From Dechloromonas sp. H13 (GTDB taxonomy: Bacteria > Pseudomonadota > Gammaproteobacteria > Burkholderiales > Rhodocyclaceae), in the NCBI RefSeq assembly GCF_009469615.1, contig NZ_SSXX01000003.1:1-64000 (forward strand): a stretch of DNA of 64,000 bases, written 5' to 3'. This document shows positions 22,454 through 30,808 of the stretch, piece by piece. Under the pieces are notes generated by a model that saw nothing but the letters and a program-made list of their open reading frames with translations, was not told where the DNA came from and ran no database searches. Position numbers and translations under genes: made by a program. Position 1 is the first letter of the stretch. Every line of letters begins with the position of its first letter.

Positions 22454-24595
22454 TTACTCGGTCGCCCCATAACGAAGCAGCATCGCGATCATGGCGTCGC
22501 TATTGCCAAGTCGGGCCCACTGGAGTGCCGTCTTGCCGGTACTGTCCCGCAGATTCACGTCTGCGCCGCGCCTCAGGAGAACCTCCGCAACGCCCACATT
22601 GTGTGACACTACGGCTGTTTTGAGGGGTGTCGCACCGGTCGAGAGCGGGGCATTCGGCGACGCCCCCTTGTCAAGATAGTACTCGACGCTCGCCCTGTCG
22701 CCCCGCGTGATTGCACTCAGAAGCGATAGACTGGCCGGACGTGCCTCGATCACCACGGGGCGTGGCTGATCGTAGTCCGGGGACTGCTCGGTGGTTTGGC
22801 GACGCTCCGGCGGCTTGCGCGGCTTTTCCGGTTCGAGCCGGCCGGATGTGGTTGAAGTGTTCGCTGTCAAAACCGGTTTGGGGGCTGGCGTTCGTGCCAC
22901 AACATCATTGCTTGTGCTTTGCGAGGAAGCCACGCGTTGCGCATCGGCTATCAGTTGATGTGCCTCGGCGACCGCCGCATCAGCCAAACCCGCTTTGCGG
23001 GTTGCGAAGTAATCCAGGACCTTGGCCAGATCCTCTCGCTCATATCGGTATTTTTCACAGCGGGCCGTGTAATCCTCGAGCGATGCCTGGAATAAAGCCG
23101 GGGCTTTTACCTGCTCCTTTTCCAGAACTTCATTGATGACGTCAATCCGGTGGCTTTTGGCGATGCACCAGTAAATTTCGCCGGGCGACAAGGGCTTCCG
23201 CTCTTCACCCCCAACGTCCGGCATCCTTTCGGCGATCGCCGTCTCCGGATTGGTCCGTGGCTGCACGACCGCTTGCCGAGGTGCGTCCGGGGGCATCTGC
23301 CGAGCAACCTGCCGGGGCGGATCGTCGTTGGTTGATAGAAGATATACCAGTATCGACACGATGGCGCCGGCAGCCAGATATTTGAGAAGCTCGCTTCCCC
23401 GGCGGCCAGGCTTTGCCGGGGCTGGCAGGCTATCCGCAGGGGGGCTTGCCGGTGGTGGGCTGACCGTTGCTTGTGTCGTTTCGACTTTGGCCTCGACTGC
23501 CGTGGCTGGCGCCCGAATTTCCTTCTGCACCTTGATGCGGCGCTCGAGTTCACATCTGCTGCAGGGCAAGCCGTCGAAATGAATGTGCTCGGCGTCGTCT
23601 GGATAGGCAGGACAGGGGGCCCATCTGATGGCTTTCTTGAGCGAGAAGAGGGCAATGGTCCATTCCTTGGCCGTTGGCCTGGAGTTTCCCGCGACAAAAG
23701 CCCGATCAAACAGCTGCCGTAGCTTGATCGGCAGGAGGTCATGTACCGATTGCGGCAGCGGCGCGATCGCAGGGTTCTGATTCAGTCCGTATGGGTAATA
23801 ACCCCGCTTGGCCCGGTCGTCTGCATCGTCCGCCTGGGGATGCCCAGGTCGGATAACGCCCGAATACGGGTAGATGCCGAAATTGAAAATCTGGAATAGC
23901 GCAACCGCCAGTGCAAAGCAGTCTTGAGCTTCCCCGAGATTACCCGGTTTGGCACCGCGTTTTAGTGCCTCCGGTGCAACGTAGCCTTTTGAATACTGCG
24001 TGGCAGGATATGGCGTGCCATTTTTCGAGACGACGGAATAGCCGTCGCAATTCTGAAAAGTTACGAGACCGTGCGCCCGCTGTATGAGGATGTTTTTCGG
24101 ATTGAAGTCGATGCAATGGATGTTTTTTGAATGAAGGTCGGCGAGCAATCCGCAAAGACCGATCGCCACATCCAGACGACGTTGCAGCGAGAGGCTTTCA
24201 GGGGGAAGGTTGTATGTTTCGGCAAGCTTCTGATGAAAATATGCGTCCAACGTCACCGCCGCCCGCGGATCGACTTTGGGCATCAAGTAGCCAATTGGCG
24301 CCAATTCACCTGAAACCTTGTCTTGCGTATGGACAATGACCTGTGGCCACGCAAAATGGGGGTAGCGTGATGCGGAATTGGCTTCGAACCAGACTTTCGA
24401 CGGTGCATCATCGATCAGTGCCTGAAGCTTCTCGGCATGGCACGAACGTGGGTCAAGATAGATTTTCGCGGTGCTGTCGCTGAACTGCCCGGGGCCGAGA
24501 ACTGCGAAAACGGTTGCACTGGCACCTGCCTCGATGGCTGGTCCAAGGTCCATTTCCTCGGTCGCGGATCCGGATTTAATGTAGTAAATCGTCAT
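22454..24595 (-). CDS. Membrane protein kinase-like protein with C-terminal ankyrin repeats
   Basis: This 713-residue protein has several parts. Residues 15-325 are a bacterial Ser/Thr kinase-like domain. It has a glycine-rich loop (EAGASATVFAV, 22-32), lysine K44 in AKIYLD, a catalytic loop HCIDFNPKNILI (D163, N168), a metal-binding CDGYS (D184) and GYVAPE (204-209). These resemble the kinases that accompany TerY-type vWA and PP2C proteins, and the catalytic residues are intact. A cysteine cluster (C328, C345, C348) follows. Next come a Pro/Ala linker, a membrane helix (about 404-420), a helical region (475-555), a charged linker, and two to three ankyrin repeats (621-712). No phosphatase or vWA gene is adjacent. 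The surrounding sequence is AT-richer than the core genes, which suggests acquisition. The phosphorylation target is unknown. Confidence 0.75.
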   Translation of the reverse strand: MTIYYIKSGSATEEMDLGPAIEAGASATVFAVLGPGQFSDSTAKIYLDPRSCHAEKLQALIDDAPSKVWFEANSASRYPHFAWPQVIVHTQDKVSGELAPIGYLMPKVDPRAAVTLDAYFHQKLAETYNLPPESLSLQRRLDVAIGLCGLLADLHSKNIHCIDFNPKNILIQRAHGLVTFQNCDGYSVVSKNGTPYPATQYSKGYVAPEALKRGAKPGNLGEAQDCFALAVALFQIFNFGIYPYSGVIRPGHPQADDADDRAKRGYYPYGLNQNPAIAPLPQSVHDLLPIKLRQLFDRAFVAGNSRPTAKEWTIALFSLKKAIRWAPCPAYPDDAEHIHFDGLPCSRCELERRIKVQKEIRAPATAVEAKVETTQATVSPPPASPPADSLPAPAKPGRRGSELLKYLAAGAIVSILVYLLSTNDDPPRQVARQMPPDAPRQAVVQPRTNPETAIAERMPDVGGEERKPLSPGEIYWCIAKSHRIDVINEVLEKEQVKAPALFQASLEDYTARCEKYRYEREDLAKVLDYFATRKAGLADAAVAEAHQLIADAQRVASSQSTSNDVVARTPAPKPVLTANTSTTSGRLEPEKPRKPPERRQTTEQSPDYDQPRPVVIEARPASLSLLSAITRGDRASVEYYLDKGASPNAPLSTGATPLKTAVVSHNVGVAEVLLRRGADVNLRDSTGKTALQWARLGNSDAMIAMLLRYGATE

Positions 24596-25003
24596 GTTTC
24601 AATAACCGGAATTTCGATGTGGCGGCCGATGATGACTAGCAGAATTCACGGTTTGTCCAAACGAACAGCGAGCGGGTTCCGCACCGGGGTCAATTTCTTA
24701 GCGGGTTCGTTTGCCAGACAGCATTTGCCTGGCCAGAACTAAACGGCCAACGGCCCTCATGGGGATCCGGCAATTGCTGTAAAAGTAACCAAGAACAAGA
24801 TTGATGACGCCGAACTTTAACATTCTCCGGCGAGGATTTCTCGCGATGTTTCCTGTGGCAGGCTAAGTGCTCCGCTTCAGTTCGGTGTCGCAATTCGCAG
24901 ATGGTAGAATCTTCCCGTCCGTCCGGGCACCAAACCTTGACTGGCGCGCCCAAATGCACTCACGATGCGCCGGGAATGCCGACCAATACCAGGAACTCCA
25001 GAT
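24596..25003. other. 408-base intergenic region without a convincing gene
   Basis: This stretch between the kinase-like gene and slyD has lower GC than the core genes. A possible 89-codon frame on the - strand shows no recognisable features and is not called. Near its right end TGGTAGAAT at 24902-24910 looks like an extended -10. TTGACT at 24938-24943 is a -35-like hexamer without a good -10 partner. It may be a scar left by insertion of the kinase-like gene. Confidence 0.6.
24902..24910 (+). promoter_or_regulatory. Possible extended -10 promoter of slyD
   Basis: TGGTAGAAT matches the extended -10 form (TGn followed by TAGAAT). It lies 93 bases before the slyD ATG, giving a leader of about 85 bases. 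The -35 is weak. Confidence 0.4.
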
Positions 25004-25507
25004 ATGAACATGCAGGTTGCCAAGAATACCGTCATCACCCTCGACTACCATGTGACCGACCCGGATGGCGAGGTGGTGGACGAAGGCCGCGAGCCGCTCG
25101 TTTACCTGCACGGCGGCTACGAGGACATCTTCCCGAAGATCGAAGAGGCCCTGCAGGGCAAGAAGATCGGCGAGTCGGTGCAGGTCAAGCTGCAGCCGGA
25201 CGAGGCTTTCGGCGACTACGATGCGCAACTGGTCCAGGTCGAGCCGCGCAAGGATTTCCCCAAGGAACTCCAGGTCGGCATGCAGTTCGAGGGCGGGCCG
25301 GAAGAAGGCGGCGACGACGAGGATTTCATCATCTACCGCGTGACCGAGATCGCCGACGACAAGGTGGTCCTCGACGGCAACCACCCGCTGTCAGGCATGG
25401 CGCTGATCTTCACCTGCACGGTGACGGCGATTCGCCCGGCCAGCGCCGAGGAACTCGAGCATGGCCATGTCCATGCCGGCGACGAAGGCGACGAGCACCA
25501 TCACTGA
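25004..25507 (+). CDS. slyD: FKBP-type peptidyl-prolyl isomerase, SlyD-like
   Basis: This 167-residue protein starts MNMQVAKNTVITLDYHVTD and carries PLVYLHGGYEDIFPKIEEAL, KLQPDEAFGDYD, and an inserted flap domain (about 70-120) as in SlyD. The hydrophobic GNHPLSGMALIF completes the FKBP core. The tail is histidine-rich ([15 protein letters not shown]) and probably binds nickel or other metals, as SlyD does in hydrogenase maturation. ATG 25004 is used because of AGGA at 24991-24994; an ATG at 25010 is also possible. The last 7 bases overlap the convergent phosphoesterase gene. Confidence 0.93.
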   Translation: MNMQVAKNTVITLDYHVTDPDGEVVDEGREPLVYLHGGYEDIFPKIEEALQGKKIGESVQVKLQPDEAFGDYDAQLVQVEPRKDFPKELQVGMQFEGGPEEGGDDEDFIIYRVTEIADDKVVLDGNHPLSGMALIFTCTVTAIRPASAEELEHGHVHAGDEGDEHHH

Positions 25508-26466
25508 GCGGCCGGCGGCCAGGGGTGGGTTTCGAACCTGAACAGCGTGGGTGAATCGGTATCGAAGATCCCGCGCGTCCATCCCATCTGCGGGTAGCCG
25601 TGGGTTTCGACGCGCGTGAAATTCCCGATCCTTTTCCCGTTGCCATCGCGCAACGGCTGATCGATGCGGCTGATGTGGGAGTCGCCATGAACCGCGACGA
25701 CCTGCCCGGGAAAGCGCAGGGTTTCCCGGCGCAGGGTTTCGAGAAATTCCCGGAAGCCGCGATGCGGCAGCCCCTCTGAGAAATTCCTGAAGCCGGGGTT
25801 GGCTTGGAACATCAGGACGATTCCCGCCAGGTGCTCGCGCCGGGCGAGGGCGAAACTGTCGGTCAGCCAGGCGAGCACGGCCGGGTTGCGCTCCGTGAAT
25901 TCCGGCCGCGGTTCGTCGCGCCTGCCGTAGTTGTTGTCGTCGCCCGGGAGGTTGAGGGTGACGAACAACACCGGGCCGAGACGAAAGCGCGAGTGCTCGC
26001 GGTAGGCGCCGGCCTGGCGTTCCAGCGCGATGGCTTTGCGGCCGAGCGACTTCGGCTGCAGCCAGAACAGCGTGCGCAGGTAATCCAGCCGTTCGAGCGG
26101 ATCGTAGGCGCCGTTCGACACGCGCCGGCAATCAGTCCACTCGTTGTCGCCGGGAACGAAGATGAACGGCTGCGGGGTGGCGTCGAAGAGCTTTTGGCGG
26201 TCGATGAACACCGCGTCGTCGCAGCGGCTCTGGCCGTTCTTGATGTCCCCGATGTGGACGATGAAGTCGACATGGTGTTCGGCGATGGCATCAAGCATGC
26301 GCGGCAGCTCGCGCCGCTGGCTGTCCGAGTAGGGGGTGTCGCCGATCACCGCGAAACGCCAGGTTTCGCCGGCGGCCAGCGAGCCCCAGCCGGCGAGTGT
26401 TACGGTCAACACGATTTTCAGGGCAAAAATGCCGTTGACCGCAGCACGTGCCAGGGCATCCTTCAA
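25501..26466 (-). CDS. Secreted calcineurin-like metallophosphoesterase
   Basis: This 321-residue protein has an N-terminal signal peptide (hydrophobic [19 protein letters not shown], cleavage near residue 33). The metallophosphoesterase motifs follow: [28 protein letters not shown] and [12 protein letters not shown], which supply the two-metal ligands. It probably acts outside the cytoplasm on a phosphoester that cannot be named. The chosen start is a TTG at 26466 that overlaps the mutS stop by 4 bases (TTGA) with an AAGGGA site in mutS. It is thus likely translationally coupled to mutS. Confidence 0.85.
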   Translation of the reverse strand: MKDALARAAVNGIFALKIVLTVTLAGWGSLAAGETWRFAVIGDTPYSDSQRRELPRMLDAIAEHHVDFIVHIGDIKNGQSRCDDAVFIDRQKLFDATPQPFIFVPGDNEWTDCRRVSNGAYDPLERLDYLRTLFWLQPKSLGRKAIALERQAGAYREHSRFRLGPVLFVTLNLPGDDNNYGRRDEPRPEFTERNPAVLAWLTDSFALARREHLAGIVLMFQANPGFRNFSEGLPHRGFREFLETLRRETLRFPGQVVAVHGDSHISRIDQPLRDGNGKRIGNFTRVETHGYPQMGWTRGIFDTDSPTLFRFETHPWPPAAQ

Positions 26467-29051
26467 CGCAACAGTCCCTTTAGCGCGTAGAGGGCATCAA
26501 GCGCCTCGCGCGGGGTCAGGCTGTCCGGGTCGAGGGCGGCCAGGCGCTCGATGGCCGGATGCGGCTCGGGCTCGGCCGGTTCGGAGGCGCCCTGGGCGAA
26601 CAGGTCGGGTTGCAGCGGATCGACCGCGGCGCGCTGCTCGAATTCGCGCAACTGCTTGCGCGCCGCGCGCACCACGGCGCCGGGAATCCCCGCCAGCGCC
26701 GCAACCTGGATGCCGTAGCTCTGGTTGGCCGGGCCTTCCTCGACCGCGTGCATGAAAACGATGCGGTCGTTGTGCTCGACAGCGCCGAGATGGACGTTGG
26801 CGAGCTCCGGATATTCGTGCGAGAGCCGCGTCAGCTCGAAGTAATGCGTGGCGAACAGCGTCAGGCTGCGGTTCTTTTCGATCAGGTGACGGAGGATGGC
26901 GAAGGCCAGGGCCATGCCGTCGAAGGTCGAGGTGCCGCGGCCGATCTCGTCCATCAACACGAGACTTTGCGCCGTCGCATGGTGCAGGATGGCCGCCGCT
27001 TCGGTCATCTCGACCATGAAGGTCGACCGGCCGGAAGCGAGGTCGTCGGAGGCGCCGATGCGGGTGAAGATGCGGTCGAGCGGCCCGAGCACGCAGCGGT
27101 CGGCAGGCACGTAGCTGCCGATGTGGGCGAGAAGGGCGATCAGCGCCACCTGGCGCATGTAGGTCGATTTGCCGCCCATGTTCGGGCCGGTGATCAGCAG
27201 CAGGCGGCGCTCGTCGGCGAGCAGGCAGTCGTTGGCGATGAAGGTTTCGGCGCTCTGCGCCAGTTCGTTCTCGACCACCGGATGGCGGCCGCTGGCCACG
27301 GTCAACTGCGTTTCGGGGGCAAATTCCGGCTTGCACCAGTTGCGCTTCAAGGCGGACTCGGCGAAGCCGGCCAGCAGGTCGAGCTGGGCGACGGCACGGG
27401 CGATGGTCTGCAGCGTCGGCACGGCCGGCAGCAGGGCGTCGAGGATTTGCTCGTAGAGCAGCTTCTCGCGCGCCAGCGAGCGTTCCTGCGCCGACAGCGC
27501 CTTGTCCTCGAAGGCCTTCAGCTCCGGCGTGATGTAGCGCTCGGCGTTCTTCAGCGTCTGGCGGCGGCGGTAGTCGTCGGGAATTTTGTCGACATTGGCG
27601 TGCGTGACCTCGATGTAGAAGCCATGCACCTTGTTGTACTCGACCTTGAGGCTGGCGATGCCGGTGCGCTCGCGCTCGCGGATTTCCATGTCGACCAGGA
27701 AGGCGCCGCAGTTGTCGTTGAGCGACCTGAGTTCGTCGAGATCGGCGTCGAAGCCCGGCGCGATGACGCCGCCGTCGCGTACCTGCGCCCCCGGTTCGGC
27801 GGCGATGGCGCGTACCAGCAGGTCGAGCGCCGTGGCCGGGGTGTCGAGTTCGGCGAAGGCCTGCGTCAGCAGGTTGGATGTCGTGCCGGCCAGCGGCGCG
27901 CGCAGTTCCGGCAGCCGGGCCAGAGATTCGCGCAGGCTGGTGAGGTCGCGCGGGCGAGCGTTGCGCAAGGCGATGCGGCCGGCGATGCGCTCGATGTCGG
28001 CGATGCCGCGCAAGGCTTTTCTGGCTTCGCCGGCCAGTCGACCGTAATCGTCGAGCAGCGCCTCGACGGCGCCGTGGCGGGCGGCCGGAATCGCCCGGTC
28101 GCGCAGCGGATGGTGCAGCGTGTGGCGCAACAGGCGCGAGCCCATGCTGGTGACGCAGTTGTCGAGAAGCGAGAAGAGGGTCGGCGACGGCTGGCCGCGC
28201 AGCGTTTCGGTCAATTCCAGGTTGCGCCGGGTGGCGAGGTCGAGGCCCAGGTAGGCGCCCTCGATTTCCACGGTCAACCCGCGCAGATGCGGCAACTTGC
28301 CCGTTTGCGTCGCCTGCGCGTACTGCAGCAGCGCGCCGGCAGCGGCAATCGCCGGTTTCAGGCCCTCGGCGCCGAAACCGGCCAGCGAGGCGACCTCGAA
28401 CTGGTCGCAGAGCAGGCGCCGGGCCGAATCGAAGTCGAAATACCAGTCCGGCTGGCGGGTGCAGGCGGCCGAATTTGCGTTACCCGCGCCGAAATTGGGC
28501 GTCCAGCTTTCCGGATAGAGGATTTCCGCCGGGCGGATGCGCTCCAGCGTCGCCGGAATCTGCTCGGCCGGCACCTCGATCAGGATGAATTCGCCGCTGG
28601 CGAGGTTGAGGCGGGCGATGCCGGCCGTGTTGCGCAGCGTCGTCACGGCGAGCAGCCAGAGATCCTGCTTGTCGTCGATCAGCGCCGCGTCGGTCAGCGT
28701 GCCCGGCGTGACGATGCGCGACACCGCGCGCTCGACCGGCCCCTTGCTGGTCGCCGGGTCGCCGATCTGCTCGCAGATCACGGCCGACTCGCCCAGCTTG
28801 ACCAGCCGCGCCAGGTAGGGCTCCAGCGAATGGAAGGGCACGCCGGCCATCTTGATCGGCACCCCGGCCGACTGCCCGCGCGTGGTCAACGTGATGTCCA
28901 GCAGCCGCGCCGCCTTCTCGGCATCCTCGTAGAACAGCTCGTAGAAATCGCCCATCCGGTAAAAAAGCAGGGTGCCGGGATGCTGCGCTTTCAGCCCGAG
29001 GTATTGAACCATCATCGGAGTGTGCTTGGGGTTGTCGGCAGACTTGCTCAT
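26463..29051 (-). CDS. mutS: DNA mismatch repair protein MutS
   Basis: This 862-residue protein has the N-terminal mismatch-recognition domain with [20 protein letters not shown], containing the Phe-x-Glu pair (FYE). The connector, lever and clamp regions follow. The C-terminal ATPase has Walker A GPNMGGKS (residues 622-629), [14 protein letters not shown] and ATHYFELT. It binds mismatches and recruits MutL. ATG 29051 is preferred to a TTG at 29069 because the conserved N-terminus begins there. The length is typical. Confidence 0.97.
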   Translation of the reverse strand: MSKSADNPKHTPMMVQYLGLKAQHPGTLLFYRMGDFYELFYEDAEKAARLLDITLTTRGQSAGVPIKMAGVPFHSLEPYLARLVKLGESAVICEQIGDPATSKGPVERAVSRIVTPGTLTDAALIDDKQDLWLLAVTTLRNTAGIARLNLASGEFILIEVPAEQIPATLERIRPAEILYPESWTPNFGAGNANSAACTRQPDWYFDFDSARRLLCDQFEVASLAGFGAEGLKPAIAAAGALLQYAQATQTGKLPHLRGLTVEIEGAYLGLDLATRRNLELTETLRGQPSPTLFSLLDNCVTSMGSRLLRHTLHHPLRDRAIPAARHGAVEALLDDYGRLAGEARKALRGIADIERIAGRIALRNARPRDLTSLRESLARLPELRAPLAGTTSNLLTQAFAELDTPATALDLLVRAIAAEPGAQVRDGGVIAPGFDADLDELRSLNDNCGAFLVDMEIRERERTGIASLKVEYNKVHGFYIEVTHANVDKIPDDYRRRQTLKNAERYITPELKAFEDKALSAQERSLAREKLLYEQILDALLPAVPTLQTIARAVAQLDLLAGFAESALKRNWCKPEFAPETQLTVASGRHPVVENELAQSAETFIANDCLLADERRLLLITGPNMGGKSTYMRQVALIALLAHIGSYVPADRCVLGPLDRIFTRIGASDDLASGRSTFMVEMTEAAAILHHATAQSLVLMDEIGRGTSTFDGMALAFAILRHLIEKNRSLTLFATHYFELTRLSHEYPELANVHLGAVEHNDRIVFMHAVEEGPANQSYGIQVAALAGIPGAVVRAARKQLREFEQRAAVDPLQPDLFAQGASEPAEPEPHPAIERLAALDPDSLTPREALDALYALKGLLR

Positions 29052-29134
29052 CGGTTTCAGGGCGGCCAAAAGGGACGAATTCTAGCAGTGCTCGGGCGGA
29101 GAGGCCGAAGCCAAGCGGCTTCGATCGGGGCATG

Positions 29135-29965
29135 TCAAGCAAACCGGCAGATGTAGTTGGTCGGACTCATATTGCAGTGTTGATCGACTACGCCGGGAAG
29201 GTCGAACAGTCGGGGACTGCGGCGGAAATCGAATAGCCGGTAGAGATGGAACTGCGCTGCGTTTTCCTTGGCAAAACTGACTTCGTTCTGGCTAATGAAG
29301 AAAGGAGTTTCCTTGCCAAACGCTGTCGTTTTTACCTCGATGAATCTCTCGCAGCCATCGGTGTCGAATGAAAGCACATCGAAACCGAGACCATCGCCCC
29401 GGCTCCGAGAAACATGCTCGACTTTGTCGGCCAGCTTGGGTTGGCCATGGGCGCGTAACCGCAGATGTTCGAAGTTGACTACGAACACTTCTCCGGCATG
29501 CCCCAGCGAGATGTTGCGCGCTTCCCGTTCAAGGTAGTCCCGTTGCTGCGGCAGCCGATAAACGGCGGTTGCTTCTCTCGCCACCCAATGCCGTTCCGGG
29601 GGATTGACCAGCGTTTTCGCATAGTCTTGCAGCAGGGGCGTCGTGGCCGGTGAAACGGTTGCCTGGATCGCGGCTTCGTCGAGCAGTCGGTCGTTGCGCA
29701 GTCGCGTTTCGACAATCTTCCTGAGCATGCCCTGATAGTTGCCCAAGGGTTTGTAGCCGTTGATGTAGGGCCAGCCATTCTCCAGAAGAATGGCGCTGAT
29801 GTTCTGGTGCTTGCGCTCAATTGCGCCTTCCGACCTGTCGTTCAGCCTGCCCAGCAGTTGCTTTCGGTGAGCCGACTTGTTGTAGCTTTGTCCTGACAGC
29901 TCCATGAATAGCATGTGCAGATAGTCGGCGACCGTAGCTTCAACTTCTGCTTGGCTCCATTCCAT
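29135..29965 (-). CDS. DUF3883 protein, PD-(D/E)XK nuclease-like
   Basis: This 276-residue protein ends in a DUF3883-type domain. The pattern GFDVLSF (D196), then FIEVKTT (E210, K212), then FFISQNEVSFAKENAAQFHLYRLF fits a PD-(D/E)XK nuclease fold such as those in restriction and mobile-element proteins. The N-terminal half (about 1-100, with QSYNKSAHRKQLLGRLNDRSEGAIE) is helical and is often found in such uncharacterised proteins. It lies 39 bases after the higA antitoxin stop on the same strand, so it may be a third gene of that operon. Nuclease activity is an inference. Confidence 0.7.
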   Translation of the reverse strand: MEWSQAEVEATVADYLHMLFMELSGQSYNKSAHRKQLLGRLNDRSEGAIERKHQNISAILLENGWPYINGYKPLGNYQGMLRKIVETRLRNDRLLDEAAIQATVSPATTPLLQDYAKTLVNPPERHWVAREATAVYRLPQQRDYLEREARNISLGHAGEVFVVNFEHLRLRAHGQPKLADKVEHVSRSRGDGLGFDVLSFDTDGCERFIEVKTTAFGKETPFFISQNEVSFAKENAAQFHLYRLFDFRRSPRLFDLPGVVDQHCNMSPTNYICRFA

Positions 29966-30004
29966 GGGTTTCGAGACCTCGTAGGTGGGTGGCGACGCAG
30001 ACGG

Positions 30005-30436
30005 TCAAACCTTGGGAATGAACAGCGCGGGGCTGACGCCAAAGAATTCGCCAAGCTTTCCGGCCAGCGTTGCAGATATTTTGCGGCGACCGGCAAGGAT
30101 ATTGGACAGGTTGCCTTGTGCGACGATACCCGAAAGGTCTTCCTGTTTCAGGCCCTTGGCCTCGATCAGGAAGCGCAGGGCATCTTTCGGCTCGGAAGCT
30201 TCGATGGCGAGGTGTTCGCGCTCGTAGTTGGAAACCAGATCGCCGACAAGCTCCAGAAGGCCAGCCAGCTTGTGGTCCTCATCGTCGCCAACCACTTCGA
30301 GCAGGTCATTCATGAGGGCAACCATGCGGTCATAGTCAGCTTCGTCATGGATCGGACGAATATGAGCCATGGCATCGAACTTGGCCCAGGTAGTCTGGAT
30401 AGCACGGATGTCAAAACGGCTTTGTGTGGCTTGCAT
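30005..30436 (-). CDS. higA: HigA-type antitoxin with XRE helix-turn-helix
   Basis: This 143-residue protein has the COG5499/HigA arrangement. An N-terminal helical part contains IHDEADYDRMVALMNDLLE. It is followed by a C-terminal XRE DNA-binding domain (about 88-140) with LKQEDLSGIVAQGNLSNILAGRRKIS and LGEFFGVSPALFI. It should neutralise the HigB toxin and repress the operon. It starts 2 bases after the higB stop with an AAGGTG site in higB. The toxin-first order is normal for higBA. Confidence 0.9.
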   Translation of the reverse strand: MQATQSRFDIRAIQTTWAKFDAMAHIRPIHDEADYDRMVALMNDLLEVVGDDEDHKLAGLLELVGDLVSNYEREHLAIEASEPKDALRFLIEAKGLKQEDLSGIVAQGNLSNILAGRRKISATLAGKLGEFFGVSPALFIPKV

Positions 30437-30438
30437 GA

Positions 30439-30741
30439 TTACACCTTTCCTTTTCTGTATCGCTTGTTCCAGTTGTCGTATTCCCGATGCGTCATCACTT
30501 CGCGGACATAGACCTTCTTGAACTTGTAATGCACGACGACAATCACTCGATAGTTGTTACCGCCCACATCAAACACCGTGTAGGGAGGGACATAGTCGGC
30601 CGAGTTGAATGTGTTCTTCAGTTCGTTGAAATCTTTGGCGGTGGATTTCTCCAGAACTGAATGCCAGTCCTTCAGCACTTGCTCAGCCTCTGGGTGTTTC
30701 TCCCAGAACTCCCTCAACATCTTCAGTGAAATGATGTGCAT
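30439..30741 (-). CDS. higB: HigB-type mRNA interferase toxin
   Basis: This 100-residue protein fits the HigB toxin family (PF09907-like, RelE superfamily). It shows MLREFWEKHPEAEQVLKDWH, DFNELKNTFNSADYV, VFDVGGNNYRVIVVVHYKFKKVYVREVMTHREYDNW and a basic tail. Such toxins cleave mRNA at the ribosome. It is the first gene of the module and its promoter region is AT-rich with a perfect palindrome just upstream. Confidence 0.9.
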   Translation of the reverse strand: MHIISLKMLREFWEKHPEAEQVLKDWHSVLEKSTAKDFNELKNTFNSADYVPPYTVFDVGGNNYRVIVVVHYKFKKVYVREVMTHREYDNWNKRYRKGKV

Positions 30742-30750
30742 GCCAATAAG

Positions 30751-30767
30751 TATATCAATTTGATATA
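30751..30767. promoter_or_regulatory. Palindromic operator of higBA
   Basis: A perfect palindrome with 8-base arms (TATATCAA and TTGATATA) around one central T lies 10 bases upstream of the higB start in a local AT-rich island. HigA proteins bind such inverted repeats to autoregulate their operon. The site overlaps where the -10 region would be. Confidence 0.7.
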
Positions 30768-30808
30768 AATTTGTTGATTGTTTTTGTAATGGCCATCATC
30801 GCTTCCTG

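Noticed and set aside
24690..24959. 89-codon - strand frame in the gap before slyD
   Set aside because: It has no recognisable motif and no ribosome site, and it overlaps the probable slyD promoter.
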